A stretch of 12,536 nucleotides of DNA from an uncultured Bacilli bacterium (GTDB lineage Bacteria > Bacillota_I > Bacilli_A > RF39 > UBA660), in contig CANRJE010000030.1 of the NCBI GenBank assembly GCA_947630865.1, forward strand, positions 1 to 12,536, in the 5' to 3' direction. The notes below the pieces were generated by a model. It had not been told where the DNA came from and made no database searches. It saw nothing but the letters and a program-made list of their open reading frames with translations. Position numbers and translations under genes: made by a program. Positions 1-7,647 of this stretch are shown here, piece after piece. Numbering within the stretch: the stretch's first letter is position 1; each line of letters opens with the position of its first letter.

Positions 1-112
1 TTCCATAGATTTATTTTGCAAGATTAAATTCAACACTTGTACTTTTTAGGGGTGGAATTTACTTTTGCACTCGAGGTTATAGTAAAGAGTTTAAAAAATT
101 ATAGTAGAAAAC
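1..112. other. Non-coding window edge, no gene recognised
   Basis: No open frame with a start codon and ribosome-binding site is visible here on either strand. The stretch has a few GC-richer words (GGGGTGGAATTT near 50-61, GCACTCGAGG near 67-76) that stand out from the surrounding AT-rich DNA. They could be the edge of an old insertion sequence or of a gene lying outside the window, but I cannot show this. Confidence 0.4.
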
Positions 113-141
113 TTGAAAAAGTATAAAAAATTTGGTATTAT
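113..141 (+). promoter_or_regulatory. Sigma-A-type promoter of the exported protein gene
   Basis: A -35 box TTGAAA (113-118) and a -10 box TATTAT (136-141) are separated by exactly 17 bases. Transcription would start near 148, about 26 bases before the start codon at 174. This is why the ATG at 174 is preferred over the upstream in-frame ATG at 132, which lies inside the promoter. Confidence 0.7.
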
Positions 142-173
142 TTGATTATAGACAAAATAGGAGATATATTATT

Positions 174-755
174 ATGAAAAAAATTGAATATGAACCAATC
201 AAAAAATTAAATGATAATAATAAGAAAAAAGTCCTTTTTTTGGCTCTTACTATCATTATGTGTTTAGGTATTTCAATGGCAACTATTTATTTTGTTTATG
301 GTTATAATGATGATAGAGATAATACTATTAATTCAGGTCAAATTGATATAAGTTTAAAAGATGATGGAAAAGGAATAACATTAAATAATACTGTACCAAT
401 GACAGATGATATGGGTGTTAAGAATGAAGCTTATAACTTTACAATAGAAAATGTTAGTCCAGTACCTATTAATGCAAAGATTGAATTAGAAATTCAAGAA
501 CCAACGACAATGCCTCTTGAATCGCTTAAATATGCTTTATATGTAGATGATGTTTTATATGAAAAAAATACGGTTGATACCTTAGCAGATAAAAACTATA
601 GTTTATATGAAATCCCGTATTTTAGAGCTAATAATCCAGTTAATTGTAAATTGGTTTTTTGGGTTGATTATGATTATTCAGATAATTCAGGAAATAAAAC
701 TTTCAATGCTAAAGTAAAAGCAACAGGTGAAAGTGTAAATGTTATTGTAGATTAA
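174..755 (+). CDS. Single-pass exported protein, possible TasA/camelysin-like beta-sandwich
   Basis: The gene encodes 193 residues. The start is the ATG at 174: it has an AGGAG box at 159-163, ten bases upstream, and lies downstream of the promoter. A longer frame opens at 132 but has neither. The N-terminus is lysine-rich and cytoplasmic (1-19), followed by one hydrophobic segment at about 20-41 and then an acidic, cysteine-free outer domain rich in alternating hydrophobic residues, as expected for an all-beta fold. The pattern of a membrane/signal segment, then INSGQIDISL, ending in an F.VDYDYSDNSGNKTF-like stretch (residues about 165-182) resembles the SipW-exported TasA/camelysin group of matrix proteins. 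That is a resemblance by eye only. No sortase motif or lipobox is present. It is a monocistronic unit with its own promoter and terminator. Certain: a membrane-anchored or secreted protein. Uncertain: the family and any biofilm or spore role. Confidence 0.75.
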   Translation: MKKIEYEPIKKLNDNNKKKVLFLALTIIMCLGISMATIYFVYGYNDDRDNTINSGQIDISLKDDGKGITLNNTVPMTDDMGVKNEAYNFTIENVSPVPINAKIELEIQEPTTMPLESLKYALYVDDVLYEKNTVDTLADKNYSLYEIPYFRANNPVNCKLVFWVDYDYSDNSGNKTFNAKVKATGESVNVIVD

Positions 756-760
756 AGAAT

Positions 761-788
761 TTTGATAGTTATATCAAAGTTTTTTTTT
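761..788 (+). terminator. Rho-independent terminator of the exported protein gene
   Basis: A perfect 6-bp stem TTTGAT/ATCAAA with loop AGTTAT (761-778) is followed by a run of nine T (780-788). It begins six bases after the stop codon and separates this gene from purA. Confidence 0.8.
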
Positions 789-809
789 ATATAAATTTTT
801 GTCAAGCAA

Positions 810-838
810 TTGTATCTTATTTAAATATAGAGTATAAT
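810..838 (+). promoter_or_regulatory. Promoter of purA
   Basis: A -35 box TTGTAT (810-815) and a perfect -10 box TATAAT (833-838) are separated by 17 bases. The start point would be near 845, leaving a 5' leader of only about 16 bases. There is therefore no room for a purine riboswitch, and none is seen. The word GTCAAGCAAT sits directly upstream (801-810) and recurs elsewhere in the window. Confidence 0.7.
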
Positions 839-860
839 TATAATGTAATAAGGAGTAGTT

Positions 861-2135
861 ATGAGTAAAGTAGATGTTGTATTAGGAAGTTTTTATGGAG
901 ATGAAGGAAAGGGGAAAATAATTGATTTTTTAGGAGGACATGCCGATGTTGCTTTAAGAGCAACAGGTGGAAATAATGCTGGACATTCAATTGAAGTTGA
1001 TTCTGAAAAATATGTTTTTCATTTAATACCATCTGGAATATTAAATAAAGGAACACTTGCTATAATTGGAAATGGAGTAGTAATAGACCCTAAAGTTTTA
1101 ATTGAAGAAATAACAACTTTAAAAGAAAAAGGTAAAGATGTATCTAATTTAAGAATTAGTACAAAAGCCCATGTAATATTCCCTTATCATATTGAAATGG
1201 ATAAAATGTTAGAAGAAAATCGAGGAGCTAAAAAGATTGGAACAACGGCAAGAGGAATTGGTCCTTGCTATTGTGATAAATATGAAAGATGTGGAATTAG
1301 AATTGAGGATTTATATTCTAAAAAATTTAAAGATTTATTAGAAAGAAATGTACGTAATAAAAATAAAATATTTAGATTATATGGTTGGGAAGAAGTTGAT
1401 AGTGAAGAAATTTATAAAGAATATACAAAATATGCTGAAGTTTTAAAGGAATACGTATGTGATACAACAACTTTAATTCATAAACTATTAAAAGAAGATA
1501 AAAAAATTATCTGTGAAGGTGCTCAAGCTACTTTACTTGACATTGATTTTGGAAGCTATCCTTATGTTACAAGTAGTAATCCAACGATTGGAGGTATCAT
1601 AACTGGAAGTGGAATTAATGCTCATGATATAGGAGAAGTATATGGAGTTATGAAAGCCTATTCTTCAAGAGTTGGAGCAGGTCCTTACGTAACGGAACAA
1701 GATAACGAAGTTGGAGATATGATAAGAGAACTTGGACATGAATATGGAGCAACTACAAAAAGACCAAGGCGATGTGGGTACTTGGATTTAGTAGCTTTAA
1801 AGTATGCTGTTATGGTTAATGGAATTACAGCTCTTTGCATGAATCATTTAGATACAATCGGAAAACTTGATACGATTAAGGTTTGTACAGCTTATGAAAG
1901 AGATGGAAAAAGAACAGAAGAATTTACAACAAATGAAGAAGAATTATTAGCTAGTACAGCCGTTTATGAAGAATTTCCAGGTAATTTTCCTGATATAAGT
2001 AAAATAAGAAAAAGAAAAGATTTACCAAAAAATGCTTTAAATTATATAAAAAGAATTGAAGAATATGTTGGCGTTCCTATCAAATTTATTGGAGTAGGAG
2101 CAGGTCGTGATGAAATGATATATGAGGAGGATTAA
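861..2135 (+). CDS. purA: Adenylosuccinate synthase
   Basis: This cytoplasmic enzyme joins IMP and aspartate using GTP to form adenylosuccinate, the first committed step to AMP. The product is 424 residues, close to the usual 425-430. The N-terminal GDEGKGK loop is at 13-19, with the catalytic Asp at 14, and the GGNNAGHS motif carries the catalytic His at 42. The C-terminal half has the substrate loop TTKRPRRCGYLD (usually TTGRPRRCG). The residues before the first loop are GSFY rather than the common GAQW, a variant but not a defect. The start is fixed by AGGAG at 851-855 and by the match of the N-terminus to the family. The stop codon overlaps the next gene's start by one base (TAATG), so purA and the cyclophilin are translated from one message. 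No frameshift or lost catalytic residue is visible. Confidence 0.97.
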   Translation: MSKVDVVLGSFYGDEGKGKIIDFLGGHADVALRATGGNNAGHSIEVDSEKYVFHLIPSGILNKGTLAIIGNGVVIDPKVLIEEITTLKEKGKDVSNLRISTKAHVIFPYHIEMDKMLEENRGAKKIGTTARGIGPCYCDKYERCGIRIEDLYSKKFKDLLERNVRNKNKIFRLYGWEEVDSEEIYKEYTKYAEVLKEYVCDTTTLIHKLLKEDKKIICEGAQATLLDIDFGSYPYVTSSNPTIGGIITGSGINAHDIGEVYGVMKAYSSRVGAGPYVTEQDNEVGDMIRELGHEYGATTKRPRRCGYLDLVALKYAVMVNGITALCMNHLDTIGKLDTIKVCTAYERDGKRTEEFTTNEEELLASTAVYEEFPGNFPDISKIRKRKDLPKNALNYIKRIEEYVGVPIKFIGVGAGRDEMIYEED

Positions 2136-2740
2136 TGAAAAAACTATTTGCCATTTTGGGAATTGGAATTTTATTATTAACTGGTTGCAGTATTAAAGAT
2201 TTATTTATTCGTGAAAATAAAGAAGTTGAGTTATTATCAGGAAAACATAACGTTGAAATTGAAGTAGCTGATTATGGAACGATAAAATTAGAATTAGATG
2301 CTGATACAGCCCCAATCACAGTTACTAATTTTATTAACTTAGCAAATTCAGGATTTTATAATGGTTTAACTTTTCATAGGATTATTAAAGACTTTATGAT
2401 TCAAGGAGGAGATCCTGACCATAATGGAACAGGTGGCTCTAAAGAAACTATTAAAGGAGAATTTTCCAATAATGGAGTTAAAAATGATATAAGTCATGTA
2501 AGAGGAGTTATTTCAATGGCCAGAAGTAATGATCCTAACAGTGCATCCAGTCAATTCTTTATTGTTCATAAAGATTCAACTACCCTAGATGGAAATTATG
2601 CAGCATTTGGTCATGTAACCGAAGGTATGGAAGTAGTTGATAAGATTGCTAATCATAAATATAATTATTCTGACGAAGATAATGGGTTAGTAGAATTTGT
2701 TGAACAGCCAGTCATAACGAGTATTAAAGTAATTGATTAG
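2135..2740 (+). CDS. Lipoprotein cyclophilin-type peptidyl-prolyl cis-trans isomerase
   Basis: The 201-residue product should catalyse cis-trans isomerisation of X-Pro bonds outside the membrane. A short lysine-led signal peptide ends in the lipobox LTGC with the lipidated Cys at 18, so it is tethered to the outer face of the cytoplasmic membrane. The cyclophilin domain covers about 38-200. FHRIIKDFMIQGGDP (about 80-94) holds the active-site Arg at 82 and Phe at 87 plus the Gln-Gly-Gly core, and SSQFFIV (138-144) holds the second hydrophobic wall. The tryptophan often found before LDG is missing (TTLDG at 149-153), as in many bacterial members. Translation is coupled to purA by the TAATG overlap, with a GGAGGA box inside the purA end. 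The link to purine synthesis is probably only transcriptional. A role in folding exported proteins is inferred from location. Confidence 0.93.
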   Translation: MKKLFAILGIGILLLTGCSIKDLFIRENKEVELLSGKHNVEIEVADYGTIKLELDADTAPITVTNFINLANSGFYNGLTFHRIIKDFMIQGGDPDHNGTGGSKETIKGEFSNNGVKNDISHVRGVISMARSNDPNSASSQFFIVHKDSTTLDGNYAAFGHVTEGMEVVDKIANHKYNYSDEDNGLVEFVEQPVITSIKVID

Positions 2741-2772
2741 TCTGAAAGAAGATATCAAAAATAAAAGAATTA

Positions 2773-2795
2773 GGTGAATTAAGTTCGCCTTTTTT
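2773..2795 (+). terminator. Terminator of the purA-cyclophilin operon
   Basis: A 6-bp stem GGTGAA/TTCGCC (one G-U pair) with loop TTAAG (2773-2789) runs directly into TTTTTT (2790-2795). It marks the end of the host operon and therefore the leftmost plausible limit of the transposable element that follows. Confidence 0.75.
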
Positions 2796-2867
2796 CTATT
2801 TAAGAAAAAATATAAAAAAATAAAAATGTAAAAAAACGTCAAGCAATGTTTTAATATTGTGTAAAAC

Positions 2868-2876
2868 TGTTATAAT
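2868..2876 (+). promoter_or_regulatory. Extended -10 promoter of tnpB
   Basis: TGT followed by TATAAT (2871-2876) forms an extended -10 element. The -35 region is poor (TTTTAA at 2849-2854, spacing 16). The start point would be near 2883, and AAAGGAG follows at about 2896-2902, eight bases before the start codon. Confidence 0.5.
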
Positions 2877-2910
2877 TAGAATTATCTAAAATCAGAAAGG
2901 AGAATTAAAA

Positions 2911-4065
2911 ATGGAAATATATAAAACTTATAAATTTAGAATGTATCCAAGTGATTCAATAAAGAAAAAGTTAGATTCCTTCTTAGGAACAACTAGATTT
3001 ATATACAATTATTACTTAAATGCAAAAGAAAAAAACAATAATTTAAAATTCTCCGATATGAAAAAAGATTTAAAAAGGTTACAAGAAGAAAACACTTGGT
3101 TAAAAGATATAGATGGTTCTATTTTAAGAACAGCAATCGATAATTTAGAAAGAGGATATGAAAGATATTATAATAAACTATCTAAAAAACCAAAATTTAA
3201 AAAATATAGCAGTAATCAAATATATAGAACTCCATGTTTAAGGGGAGAATATAAAGGAAAAAAGTATCAAACTATAAAATTAGATTTAGAAAGACGAGTA
3301 ATAAAATTACCAAAACTAGATGAAATAGAAATAAAAGGATATAAAAAGTTAACAAAATTAGACTGCAATATAATAAATGCAACTGTAAAAAGAATAGCTC
3401 ATAAATATTATCTTTATCTATTAGTAAGTGAAGAAATAAATCTTCCTAAGTTTTGTCCTAATTATATAGTAGGTTTAGATTTAGGAGTTAAAGATTTAGT
3501 AATAACAAGTAATGGAGAAAAATTTAAAAAACTAGATTTTAAAAGAGAAGAAAGAAAATTAAAAGGATTAAATAAATGGTTATCAAGAAGTCAAATAGGA
3601 AGTAAAAATAGACTTAAAATAATTAATAAAATTGAAGTAGTAAATGAAAAAATTAAAAATATGCGAAAATTTTATAATCATCTAATTACAAATAAAATAT
3701 TAGAAGCCAATGATATCATTGCTATCGAAACTTTAAAAGTTAAAGAAATGATAGAAAAAGGCAAAAATCATTTGGCTAAATTCATCGTAAATTCCAACTT
3801 ATCAGAATTAATAAAGATTTTAAAATATAAGTCTAAATGGCAGAACAAAAGAATATACGAAATAGATACTTATTATCCAAGTAGCCAAATATGTTCACAT
3901 TGTAAAAGAAGAAATAGGGAGTTGAAAGATTTAAACATAAGAAGTTGGGAATGTACGGAATGCCATTTTGTAAATGATCGAGATATCAATGCAAGCATAA
4001 ATATATTAGATGAGGGAATGAAATTATATTTAAAAGATTTAAGGTGCGAATTAAAAGCAAGTTAA
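2911..4065 (+). CDS. tnpB: RNA-guided endonuclease TnpB (IS605/IS1341 family)
   Basis: The product is 384 residues, within the usual 370-410 range. TnpB proteins are RuvC-fold nucleases, ancestors of Cas12. They bind an omega/reRNA from the element's right end and cut DNA beside a short transposon-associated motif. The N-terminal helical/beta part covers about 1-180 (start MEIYKTYKFRMYP, typical of the family). RuvC-I is GLDLG with Asp190, RuvC-II is AIET with Glu273, a zinc ribbon is formed by Cys328, Cys331, Cys348 and Cys351, and RuvC-III is NDRDINAS with Asp358. All three acidic catalytic residues and all four cysteines are present, so the enzyme looks active. The ATG at 2911 has AAAGGAG just upstream. 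The C-terminus is short after RuvC-III, and the coding end probably overlaps the guide-RNA scaffold. Codon use is as AT-rich as its neighbours, which suggests a long-resident or same-GC donor element. Confidence 0.95.
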   Translation: MEIYKTYKFRMYPSDSIKKKLDSFLGTTRFIYNYYLNAKEKNNNLKFSDMKKDLKRLQEENTWLKDIDGSILRTAIDNLERGYERYYNKLSKKPKFKKYSSNQIYRTPCLRGEYKGKKYQTIKLDLERRVIKLPKLDEIEIKGYKKLTKLDCNIINATVKRIAHKYYLYLLVSEEINLPKFCPNYIVGLDLGVKDLVITSNGEKFKKLDFKREERKLKGLNKWLSRSQIGSKNRLKIINKIEVVNEKIKNMRKFYNHLITNKILEANDIIAIETLKVKEMIEKGKNHLAKFIVNSNLSELIKILKYKSKWQNKRIYEIDTYYPSSQICSHCKRRNRELKDLNIRSWECTECHFVNDRDINASINILDEGMKLYLKDLRCELKAS

Positions 4066-4195
4066 AATTAAGAAAAATAAGTAATTTGTGAAAATATCAA
4101 ATAAAAAAAATAAGTACGGTGTCAACCATCGGAATCTGGTCTATGGAGGGGAAACCCTGTGAAGTAGAAAATAAAGACCATCAATAGGTCTTCGA
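4066..4195 (+). ncRNA. Probable omega (re)RNA scaffold of the TnpB element
   Basis: This stretch directly after tnpB is GC-richer than its surroundings and folds compactly. It shows GGT/ACC around 118-127 of the 4000s block (4118-4127), a GGGG/CCC hairpin with loop AAA near 4148-4157, and two alternative pairings: GGTCT 4138-4142 with AGACC 4175-4179, and AAGACC 4174-4179 with GGTCTT 4187-4192. In this family the RNA scaffold starts inside or just after tnpB and ends at the element's right end, and the flanking host DNA then supplies the guide. By that rule the guide would start near 4196 with TTTTTACATTTTTCTG. The exact 5' end, 3' end and guide border are inferred, not seen. Confidence 0.65.
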
Positions 4196-4264
4196 TTTTT
4201 ACATTTTTCTGAAAAAAACATTGCTTTTATAATGTTAACCAAAATAAAAAAATTTATTATTTCG

Positions 4265-4293
4265 TTTACATTAAGATAAAAAAAATGTAAAAT
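4265..4293 (+). promoter_or_regulatory. Promoter of the mutM-recD2 operon
   Basis: The -35 box TTTACA (4265-4270) and -10 box TAAAAT (4288-4293) are 17 bases apart. Transcription would start near 4300, about 16 bases before the GTG start codon. The promoter lies outside the presumed right end of the TnpB element, so the insertion has left mutM expression intact. Confidence 0.6.
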
Positions 4294-4315
4294 AATTCAT
4301 AAGGACGGTGATAGT

Positions 4316-5137
4316 GTGCCAGAATTACCTGAAGTAGAAACTGTGAAAAATGTATTAAAACAAAATCTATTGAATTTAAAGATTACTAAAGTTGACGTTT
4401 TTTATCCACCGATGATAAAGACAAATTTGAACGAATTTTTAGAAAACTTAGTCGGTGAAGAGTTTTTGGACGTTAAAAGATATGGCAAATGGTTAGTTTT
4501 TGAGACTACAAATTATGCTTTAGTTAGCCACTTAAGAATGGAAGGGAAATATTATTATACTTTAAAATGTGATAGAGAAAAACATGAACATGTTATTTTT
4601 CATCTTGATAATGGTTATGTTTTACGCTATAAGGACGTTCGAAAGTTCGGCGTTATGTATTTAGTTAAAAAAGAAAAATTATTTACAGATACTCCATTAT
4701 CTGAATTAGGTCTAGAACCTTTCTCTAAAGATTTAAATGAAGATTATTTATTAGAAAAATTTAAAACTAAAAGATTGCCTATAAAAACCGTTTTATTAGA
4801 CCAAGGAATAATGACTGGTCTTGGCAATATTTATGTTGATGAGGTTTTGTTTAAAAGTAAAATTTCCCCATTCAAAAAAGCTAACTTATTAAATGCTAAT
4901 GATTGTAAAGCAATAATTGAAAGTTCTAAAGAAATATTAACTGATGCTATAAAACTCGGTGGTACAACGATTAGAAGTTACACATCAAGTCTTGGAGTTA
5001 CAGGAAGTTATCAAGATAAACTTCTTGTTCACACAAGAAAAATATGTCCAGTTTGTAATAGTCCAATTTTAGTAAAAAAGATAGGTGGCAGAAGTACTTA
5101 TTATTGTCAAAAATGTCAAAAGGTGAAAGATGAGTAG
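4316..5137 (+). CDS. mutM: Formamidopyrimidine-DNA glycosylase (Fpg/MutM)
   Basis: This bifunctional glycosylase/AP lyase removes 8-oxoguanine and formamidopyrimidines from DNA. The product is 273 residues, the normal length. The start is the GTG at 4316: the mature enzyme must begin with proline, and PELPEVE follows the initiator directly, giving catalytic Pro2 and Glu3. AAGGA with GGTG lies at 4301-4309. A conserved lysine is in YGKWL (Lys58), and the HLRMEGKY loop follows. The C-terminal zinc finger has Cys244, Cys247, Cys264 and Cys267 with the DNA-binding Arg259 in GGRSTYYC. The last eight bases overlap recD2 (ATGAGTAG), so the two genes are translationally coupled. The pair forms a small repair operon, which suggests coordinated handling of oxidised or broken DNA. 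No missing residues were noticed. Confidence 0.97.
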   Translation: MPELPEVETVKNVLKQNLLNLKITKVDVFYPPMIKTNLNEFLENLVGEEFLDVKRYGKWLVFETTNYALVSHLRMEGKYYYTLKCDREKHEHVIFHLDNGYVLRYKDVRKFGVMYLVKKEKLFTDTPLSELGLEPFSKDLNEDYLLEKFKTKRLPIKTVLLDQGIMTGLGNIYVDEVLFKSKISPFKKANLLNANDCKAIIESSKEILTDAIKLGGTTIRSYTSSLGVTGSYQDKLLVHTRKICPVCNSPILVKKIGGRSTYYCQKCQKVKDE

Positions 5138-7313
5138 AGTAATAGGCAATATATCCAAAACAATTTTTAAATCCGATAATGATTACTATGTAGCTATTTT
5201 CAGAGTAAAAGATAATGATGTTTCCAATGATTATAACGGAAAAACGATTACAATAACGGGTTACTTTTATGATATTGATGACAATCTTGATTTATCTTTA
5301 ACAGGAGAATTTACTAATCATCAAAAATATGGAAAACAATTTAATGTTACTAGTTATCAAAAGATAATACCTGAGGATAAAAATAGTATTGTTAGTTTCT
5401 TTTCAAGTGGTTTATTTAAAGGAATTGGAGAGACTAAGGCCATCAAAATTTACGAAAAATTCGGAGATGATGCTATAAATATTATCAAAAATAATCCAAA
5501 TGTTTTATATGAAATCAAGTCTTTAACCGAAAAAAATATTACAACTTTAAAAACTAAATTAGAAGAACTTGATCAAAGTACTGATACTCTTCTAAACCTA
5601 ACAGAACTAGGCTTTACAGCACAAGATGCAACGATGATTTACAAAAACTATAAACAAGAAACAGTCACTGTTGTTAACAATGATATCTATACTTTATTTT
5701 ATGATATAGAAAAACTAACTTTTCAAAAAGTTGACAGAATTGCTCTTAAAAATAACATCAAAAAAAATGACAGTCGAAGAATAAAAGCCGGCATTATTTA
5801 TGCACTTAGAAGTCTTGCAAACGAAAGAGGCGACACTTATTCTTTAAAAGAAGAAATCTATAGTATATTAAGAATAGTTATCAACTATGAACCAACCTAT
5901 GAAGATTTTCTTCAAGAACTTGAAAATCTAATAAAAGAATTAAAAGTAATCGAGTTATCTGAAGGTTATCAATTGATGGAGTACTATGAAGCAGACAACA
6001 ACATTGTAAAAAGATTAACATATTTAAATAATAAAGAAGATTTAATTTATAAAAAAGACTATTTAGAGAAAAAAATAGCCCTTTTTGAGGAAGAAAACAA
6101 TATAACTTATGATGAAAAACAAAAAGAAGCCATCATCTCAGCCTTTTTAAAAAATATTTTAATAATAACTGGTGGACCAGGAACAGGAAAGACGACAATT
6201 ATCAAATCAATTGTATCATTGTATAAAGAAATCTTTAATCAAAAAGATTTAGATAATGAAGATATAGCTTTATTAGCACCAACTGGACGAGCAGCTAAAA
6301 GAATTATGGAATCAACTCTATTTAAAGCTAGTACGATTCATCGTTTTTTGAAATGGAATAAAGAGAATAATAAATTTCAAATTAATGAGTACAATAAAAG
6401 TAAAGCTAAACTTGTTATAATTGATGAAGTTAGTATGCTTGATACTTTACTTTTTAGTTCCCTTTTAAATGGATTAAGATATGATACGAGAATTATTTTA
6501 GTTGGCGATAGCAACCAATTACCTAGCGTTTCTCCTGGAGAAGTTTTAAAAGACTTAATAAAAACAGAATTATTTCAAGTCATAGAACTTAAAAACTTAT
6601 ATCGACAAAATGATGACTCAAATATTATTAATCTTGCTTATGATATCAATAATGGTGATATAAATTATTCTATATTTAACAAAAATGATGATTTACTTTT
6701 TTATGAAGCAAATAGCATGGATTTAAAAGAAAAAATAATTAAAATTGCAGAAAAATATAAGAAATGTAGTTTTCATGATTTTCAAATTATGGCTCCAATG
6801 TATAAAACACTTAATGGCATTAACAATTTAAATCAAATTATGCAAAATATTTTTAATCCTAAAAGCAAAGAAAAAAATGAAATTTTGATTTATGATGTTT
6901 TATATCGTGAAGGAGATAAAGTTTTACAACTTATGAATATGCCTGATGATAATGTTTACAATGGCGATATTGGTATTATTTTAGAAATAGACAATTTAAA
7001 ACATGAAATTACGATTGATTTTGATTCTAATATTGTAACATTTAATAAATCTAATTTTAACAATTTCACTTTAGGCTATGTTATTAGTATTCATAAATCT
7101 CAAGGTAGTGAATTTAAAAGCGTTATCATTCCTATCTTAAATGAATATGGAAGAATGCTTTATCGAAAACTTATTTATACAGGAGTTACTAGAAGTCGAC
7201 AGAAATTAATTTTAATTGGAGAAAAGGAAGCTTTTGCAAGAAGCGTTAAAAATAACAATAATGACAAACGAAAAACCAATTTATGTGAAAAAATAAAAAG
7301 TAGATATTCTTAG
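5130..7313 (+). CDS. recD2: RecD2-type 5'-3' DNA helicase
   Basis: The 727-residue product matches the RecD2 (YrrC-like) SF1B helicases that act without RecBC in DNA repair and replication-fork maintenance. Visible parts in order are: an N-terminal OB-like region (1-85), helix-hairpin-helix repeats (GLFKGIGETKA at about 94-104 and following), the Walker A motif GGPGTGKTT at 348-356, the Walker B motif DEVSM at 432-436, VGDSNQLPSVSPG shortly after, the Q/R-type region LYRQN, the SH3/motif V part ISIHKSQGSEF at about 650-660, and motif VI TGVTRS at 684-689. All helicase motifs are intact. The ATG at 5130 overlaps the mutM stop and has AGGTGA upstream, inside mutM. The short 30-residue tail is lysine- and asparagine-rich. 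No U-tailed terminator follows at once. A 6-bp dyad GTATCA/TGATAC at 7348-7363 is the only hairpin in the gap. Confidence 0.96.
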   Translation: MSRVIGNISKTIFKSDNDYYVAIFRVKDNDVSNDYNGKTITITGYFYDIDDNLDLSLTGEFTNHQKYGKQFNVTSYQKIIPEDKNSIVSFFSSGLFKGIGETKAIKIYEKFGDDAINIIKNNPNVLYEIKSLTEKNITTLKTKLEELDQSTDTLLNLTELGFTAQDATMIYKNYKQETVTVVNNDIYTLFYDIEKLTFQKVDRIALKNNIKKNDSRRIKAGIIYALRSLANERGDTYSLKEEIYSILRIVINYEPTYEDFLQELENLIKELKVIELSEGYQLMEYYEADNNIVKRLTYLNNKEDLIYKKDYLEKKIALFEEENNITYDEKQKEAIISAFLKNILIITGGPGTGKTTIIKSIVSLYKEIFNQKDLDNEDIALLAPTGRAAKRIMESTLFKASTIHRFLKWNKENNKFQINEYNKSKAKLVIIDEVSMLDTLLFSSLLNGLRYDTRIILVGDSNQLPSVSPGEVLKDLIKTELFQVIELKNLYRQNDDSNIINLAYDINNGDINYSIFNKNDDLLFYEANSMDLKEKIIKIAEKYKKCSFHDFQIMAPMYKTLNGINNLNQIMQNIFNPKSKEKNEILIYDVLYREGDKVLQLMNMPDDNVYNGDIGIILEIDNLKHEITIDFDSNIVTFNKSNFNNFTLGYVISIHKSQGSEFKSVIIPILNEYGRMLYRKLIYTGVTRSRQKLILIGEKEAFARSVKNNNNDKRKTNLCEKIKSRYS

Positions 7314-7389
7314 TATAACTTAAAAAAATAAATCCATACTATAAGTGGTATCAATTTTGATACTAATCATATTTTTAGTAGGTGATAAA

Positions 7390-7548
7390 ATGAAAAGTAT
7401 GAAAAAAGGTATGATAATGGGACTAACTGGAGCTACAATGGTTGGTGCCGGTTTATTAATTTATAATTATGTCCTAAGTCCTAAAACAAAACAAAAAATG
7501 ATGTCTTTAGAAAAAGACATGTGTGAAGACTTTGAAAATATGATTTAA
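7390..7548 (+). CDS. 52-residue single-pass membrane miniprotein, unknown function
   Basis: I do not recognise this gene. The start is the ATG at 7390, which has TAGGTGAT four bases upstream. An in-frame GTG further up (7345) has no ribosome-binding site and would add an unlikely second hydrophobic stretch. The product has a short basic start (MKSMKKG), one glycine-rich hydrophobic helix (about 8-27, with small residues G, A, T, typical of packed membrane helices), then a lysine-rich part and an acidic tail EKDMCEDFENMI with a single cysteine. The layout (tiny N-terminal helix, then a charged cytoplasmic tail) resembles YtxH-like small stress proteins, but the similarity is too weak to name. 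It is followed three bases later by a very strong terminator, so it is a real transcribed unit, either alone or as the last gene of the mutM-recD2 message. No clear promoter is seen in the 76-base gap before it. Confidence 0.7.
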   Translation: MKSMKKGMIMGLTGATMVGAGLLIYNYVLSPKTKQKMMSLEKDMCEDFENMI

Positions 7549-7550
7549 CG

Positions 7551-7580
7551 AAATAGAAAGAGTTTTTCTTTCTATTTTTT
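7551..7580 (+). terminator. Strong terminator after the miniprotein gene
   Basis: A perfect 11-bp stem AAATAGAAAGA/TCTTTCTATTT with loop GTTTT (7551-7577) ends in six T (7575-7580). It starts two bases after the stop codon. The A-rich left arm would also let it work in the opposite direction, but no minus-strand gene needs that here. Confidence 0.88.
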
Positions 7581-7647
7581 GTATACAATATAAATAAATA
7601 TATTTTCTAATAAAAACAATGAAATTGACAAATAATCGTGATAGTTC

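Larger units (their letters stand above)
2800..4195 (+). mobile_element. Stand-alone IS605/IS1341-type element (tnpB only), ends approximate
   Basis: The unit consists of one tnpB gene plus a structured right end, inserted between the purA-cyclophilin terminator and the mutM promoter. No tnpA (HUH Y1 transposase or serine recombinase) lies in the window. The element would therefore need a transposase supplied in trans, or it is a domesticated or stranded TnpB locus. The right end is placed near 4195, where the last conserved-looking hairpin (AAGACC 4174-4179 with GGTCTT 4187-4192) stops. The left end lies somewhere between 2797 and about 2880 and cannot be fixed without an empty-site relative. 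This family makes no target duplication, so none is expected. Confidence 0.6.

Noticed and set aside
1..80. Possible end of an IS30-like or other insertion sequence
   Set aside because: The stretch has an unusual GC-richer patch, but no transposase, no matching second end and no clear inverted repeat are present in the window.
859..1056. Minus-strand open frame over the start of purA
   Set aside because: It is a shadow of purA: low-complexity Leu/His/Gln-rich translation, no ribosome-binding site, and it lies entirely inside a certain gene.
2797..2910. Group I intron part of an IStron before tnpB
   Set aside because: Only about 115 A/T-rich bases lie between the host terminator and tnpB, too few for an intron core, and no group I core words are visible.
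2821..4226. Short inverted repeats around tnpB (AAAAATGTAAAAA with TTTTTACATTTTT, and GCAATGTTTT with AAAACATTGC) as terminal inverted repeats
   Set aside because: Their order on the right side is not the mirror image of the left, IS605-type elements lack such repeats, and the first pair is low-complexity A/T sequence that matches easily by chance.
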